64,000 nt of DNA from Lepidostoma basale (taxonomy: Eukaryota; Arthropoda; Insecta; Trichoptera; Lepidostomatidae). The notes below the pieces were generated by a model. The model worked only from the letters and a program-made list of their open reading frames with translations, made no database searches and was not told the origin of the DNA. The DNA lies in contig JAHDVF020000106.1 in NCBI GenBank assembly GCA_022606425.2, positions 992,001 to 1,056,000 of the forward strand. Direction: 5' to 3'. How positions within the stretch are numbered: position 1 is the first letter of the stretch; every line of letters begins with the position of its first letter. Positions 62,165-64,000 of the stretch are shown piece by piece. Both the position numbers and the translations under genes were made by a program.

Positions 62165-62332
62165 TATGAAAATGATTGGTTGCATCTCCTTTGAATGACT
62201 CATTCAAAGGAGTCTCAAAAGAGATCGGATCGTATCAGACTCCACCCAGCACAGACAGCCCTGGAGGCGCCATACTAGTAGAGTAAATAAATAGAAGTGA
62301 ATAGAACACGGCTAGAAAGAAGAAGAAGAACA
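62165..62332 (+). mobile_element. AAG-tailed LINE 3' end
   Basis: CAAAAGAGATCGGATCGTAT, CCCAGCACAGACAGCCCTGG and CGGCTAGAAAGAAGAAGAAG: a short coding end (KRSDRIRLHPAQTALEAP) and an (AAG)n tail. The family is not the same as the RPPKRW elements. Confidence 0.5.
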
Positions 62333-62504
62333 TTAATAACAATTAATATTATTAGTTATTAATAGACCTATTTTAACATACACGATATAAGTCACAGTAA
62401 TCAAATGTAATTCAATGTCTCTTAGTGCGTTATGCTATCTTTTATTAGAGCATTGATAACTGTGTATTATATATATTTATTAATGAACAATGTAAATGAA
62501 CAAC

Positions 62505-62870
62505 CAGCAACTAGTACACGAATCTGCGATGAGAGATCTCGGGATCATCTATGAGAGAAGGCTGACATTACGTACACATTTTGAGAGGATTTGTGGCTGT
62601 TGGGCTTCATCGTCCGGACCGGCAGAGTTTTCAGGGATCCTCATGTGGTCAGAGTCCTATACAACACATTGGTTTGGAGCAGACTCGAAAGTGGTTCTGT
62701 CATATGGAGTCTTCACGAGGAGCTTTCCGTGGCTCTATCCCTCAGCATTTCTTATGGCAATGCTTGGGGCCAACTCTCTGCAGCTTCGAAGAGATCAGTG
62801 GCGGTACTTCCATACAAGCCGAAAAGCCGGGCATGCCTTAAAAAATCCATAATAAAACGATGCGAATAAA
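62505..62870 (+). mobile_element. GATTT-LINE fragment
   Basis: Frames give MRDLGIIYERRLTLRTHFER, IVRTGRVFRDPHVVRVLYNT, LVWSRLESGSVIWSLHEE and FPWLYPSAFLMAMLGANSLQ, then LRRD. A ~60-base deletion removes the ARYSVMLERVQ segment. Confidence 0.8.
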
Positions 62871-63234
62871 ATAATACCACTGACATGCACATAAATGACC
62901 TAAGTGTATGTTTTGTTCCACTCATACGCCCCGTATTTTACGTACCGTAGGTGAGAAATCCACATGTTTTGTTTCACTTTTTTCGATGGGCTTCGTATTG
63001 GACTTGCAAAATGTAAAAGGGTCTTTGTCGCACTTTGTGGCTTGTAATCATGTAGCAAGGTGCATATATACCAGAAGATATCTACAATTTTTTGTGTGGA
63101 TTTGAAACATGGCTTTATCATTCTGAAATATGTTACTATTCGATGTGTCAAAATACATTATCGTGACCCTCTACTAATATTATAACACAAAAAAGTCGGA
63201 CGGGTTTGCCTTACTGGTTGACCCAGGACACGCC

Positions 63235-63320
63235 ACTGGAAGAGATGGGCATCTCATAACCCATTTCTTTAGATTAATCAGGGGATATTTCAAGAACTCG
63301 GCCGTGCTGGAGTGTGTTCA
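63235..63320 (+). mobile_element. GATTT-LINE scrap
   Basis: RDGHLITHFFRLIRGYFKNS followed by AVLECVQ. It continues, after a gap, the copy at 62505-62870 and may be the same insertion broken by 63,000-range sequence. Confidence 0.7.
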
Positions 63321-63324
63321 ACAC

Positions 63325-63450
63325 CACCAAGCATCTTAAAAATATTATTAAAGAAATTATTTAAATTGTCAATGGAACAAATTAAAAATTTATTTTAACA
63401 CCTGTTAAAATTCTTTATATAAACGAAAAAACTTATTTAATTTTAACATC
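63325..63450 (-). mobile_element. SINE-3 5' part
   Basis: AACACCACCAAGCATCTTAA, AAGAAATTATTTAAATTGTC and AATGGAACAAATTAAAAATT align with the 5' parts at 35580-35680 and 61940-62020. Confidence 0.55.
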
Positions 63451-63735
63451 AAAACAATGCAAAAAGTATTACGTGTCACAATAAATACTAAGTCACGTTA
63501 TATCAAATATTGATAGAGAATTTGTCAGAACAGCCCAGACTAATAAATTATATAATAAGTTTTTGAATTGCATGAAGTGCTTCTGCAAAACTGTGCAAAT
63601 AAGATAATTTTCGAGTCATCTCCATAAAAAAATCGTTAACTTACGCTAACAATTGAGTCAACAGTATAAATAACATAAGATAATTATTGTTAAAACGTAT
63701 ATAATATTTATGCTAAATAGTTATTTTCTTTGGCA
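63451..63735. other. No recognised feature
   Basis: AT-rich, no ORF. Confidence 0.4.
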
Positions 63736-63739
63736 ATTA

Positions 63740-63930
63740 AAAAAACATTGTTTAAACCACAAAATATTAAAATACACGACATGTTTCAGAGGATACCTCC
63801 ATCTTCAGGTGTAAAAATATAACAAAAACTAAACAAAGAAAGACTATAATAATAAAAAACGCAATTAAAATTCGATCCAAAAATTCAAAATTAAAAATTA
63901 AGTTGGGCTATTTGTTATAAGTAGGTACTA
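63740..63930 (-). repeat. Family L unit, reverse copy
   Basis: Reverse complement of 770-965: ACAAAATATTAAAATACACG, GAGGATACCTCCATCTTCAG, AAAAACGCAATTAAAATTCG and AAGTTGGGCTATTTGTTATA. It carries the best hammerhead-like module of the window. Confidence 0.75.
63773..63813 (-). ncRNA. Hammerhead-like ribozyme candidate, family L, complete
   Basis: Read on the minus strand: stem I 5' strand TACAC (63809-63813), CTGAAGA (63802-63808), one extra T (63801), stem II GGAGG/CCTCT with loop TAT (63788-63800; one G-U pair), GAAA (63784-63787), self-complementary ACATGT (63779-63784), cleavage triplet GTC (63778-63780), then stem I 3' strand GTGTA (63773-63777), which pairs fully with TACAC. This is type I topology with a loopless stem III. 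Cleavage is predicted 3' of the C complementary to 63778. The extra base after CTGAAGA departs from the classical core. Confidence 0.68.
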
Positions 63931-64000
63931 ACAATTATTTTTTAACAGTTAAATAATAAATAACATTAAATAATAATAATACGTGATGATAATATAATTT

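Overview
The window looks like intergenic or intronic DNA from an AT-rich arthropod genome. It is most likely an insect; Lepidoptera is my best guess from the style of the LINEs, and the sequence does not prove it. No intact cellular gene is visible. Nearly everything recognisable is transposon remains, microsatellite, or short inverted-repeat units. One possible host exon lies on the minus strand near 38.1-38.3 kb.

Four kinds of repeat dominate. (1) Non-LTR retrotransposons, nearly all 5'-truncated and frame-broken. They fall into a TTAG-tailed family (RT YADD box at 8.8-9.1 kb), a GATTT-tailed Jockey-like family, two RTE-like families, a CR1/L2-like family and other scraps. (2) tRNA-derived SINEs (SINE-1 with an (AAT)n tail, SINE-2), plus a 450-480 bp non-autonomous element (SINE-3) that shares the 3' end of the TTAG LINE, including a UUCG-loop hairpin. 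(3) DNA transposons: a mariner with intact 20 bp TIRs and TA duplications (30.1-31.2 kb), a deleted mariner inside a (TA)n array (55.0-55.7 kb), a 361 bp MITE (3.1-3.5 kb), and a decayed unknown element (10.8-12.4 kb). (4) About ten families of short foldback repeats.

The foldback repeats are the most interesting part. Many carry a hammerhead-ribozyme-like core: CUGANGA, one extra base, stem II, GAAA, a self-complementary stem III (ACAUGU, ACAGCUGU, ACCGGU or ACUAGU) and a GUC or GUU cleavage triplet. They often occur as head-to-head pairs. The best copy is at 63773-63813 on the minus strand. It has the full core, a 5 bp stem I, a 5 bp stem II and GUC. Penelope-like retroelements (PLEs) are known to carry small hammerheads in their terminal repeats, and a PLE GIY-YIG endonuclease remnant is present at 57.3-58.0 kb, split by a LINE. 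The foldbacks are therefore probably PLE terminal repeats or elements derived from them.

Layout: 0-10 kb SINE-1, CR1/L2, TTAG and RTE LINE pieces and a MITE; 10.4-12.8 kb two (TA)n arrays around a decayed DNA transposon; 12.8-27 kb alternating LINE pieces and foldbacks; 27.2-28.2 kb a nested set (SINE-2 hit by a palindromic element and by a LINE); 29.2-31.5 kb LINE plus mariner; 31.5-36 kb foldbacks, SINEs and LINE pieces; 37-50 kb RTE and TTAG LINE pieces, a CR1/L2 C-terminus and a 350 bp foldback; 50-56 kb mariner remains, a minisatellite and the largest (TA)n array; 56-64 kb foldbacks, the PLE remnant, a 160 bp triplication in a LINE, and the best ribozyme candidate at the right edge.
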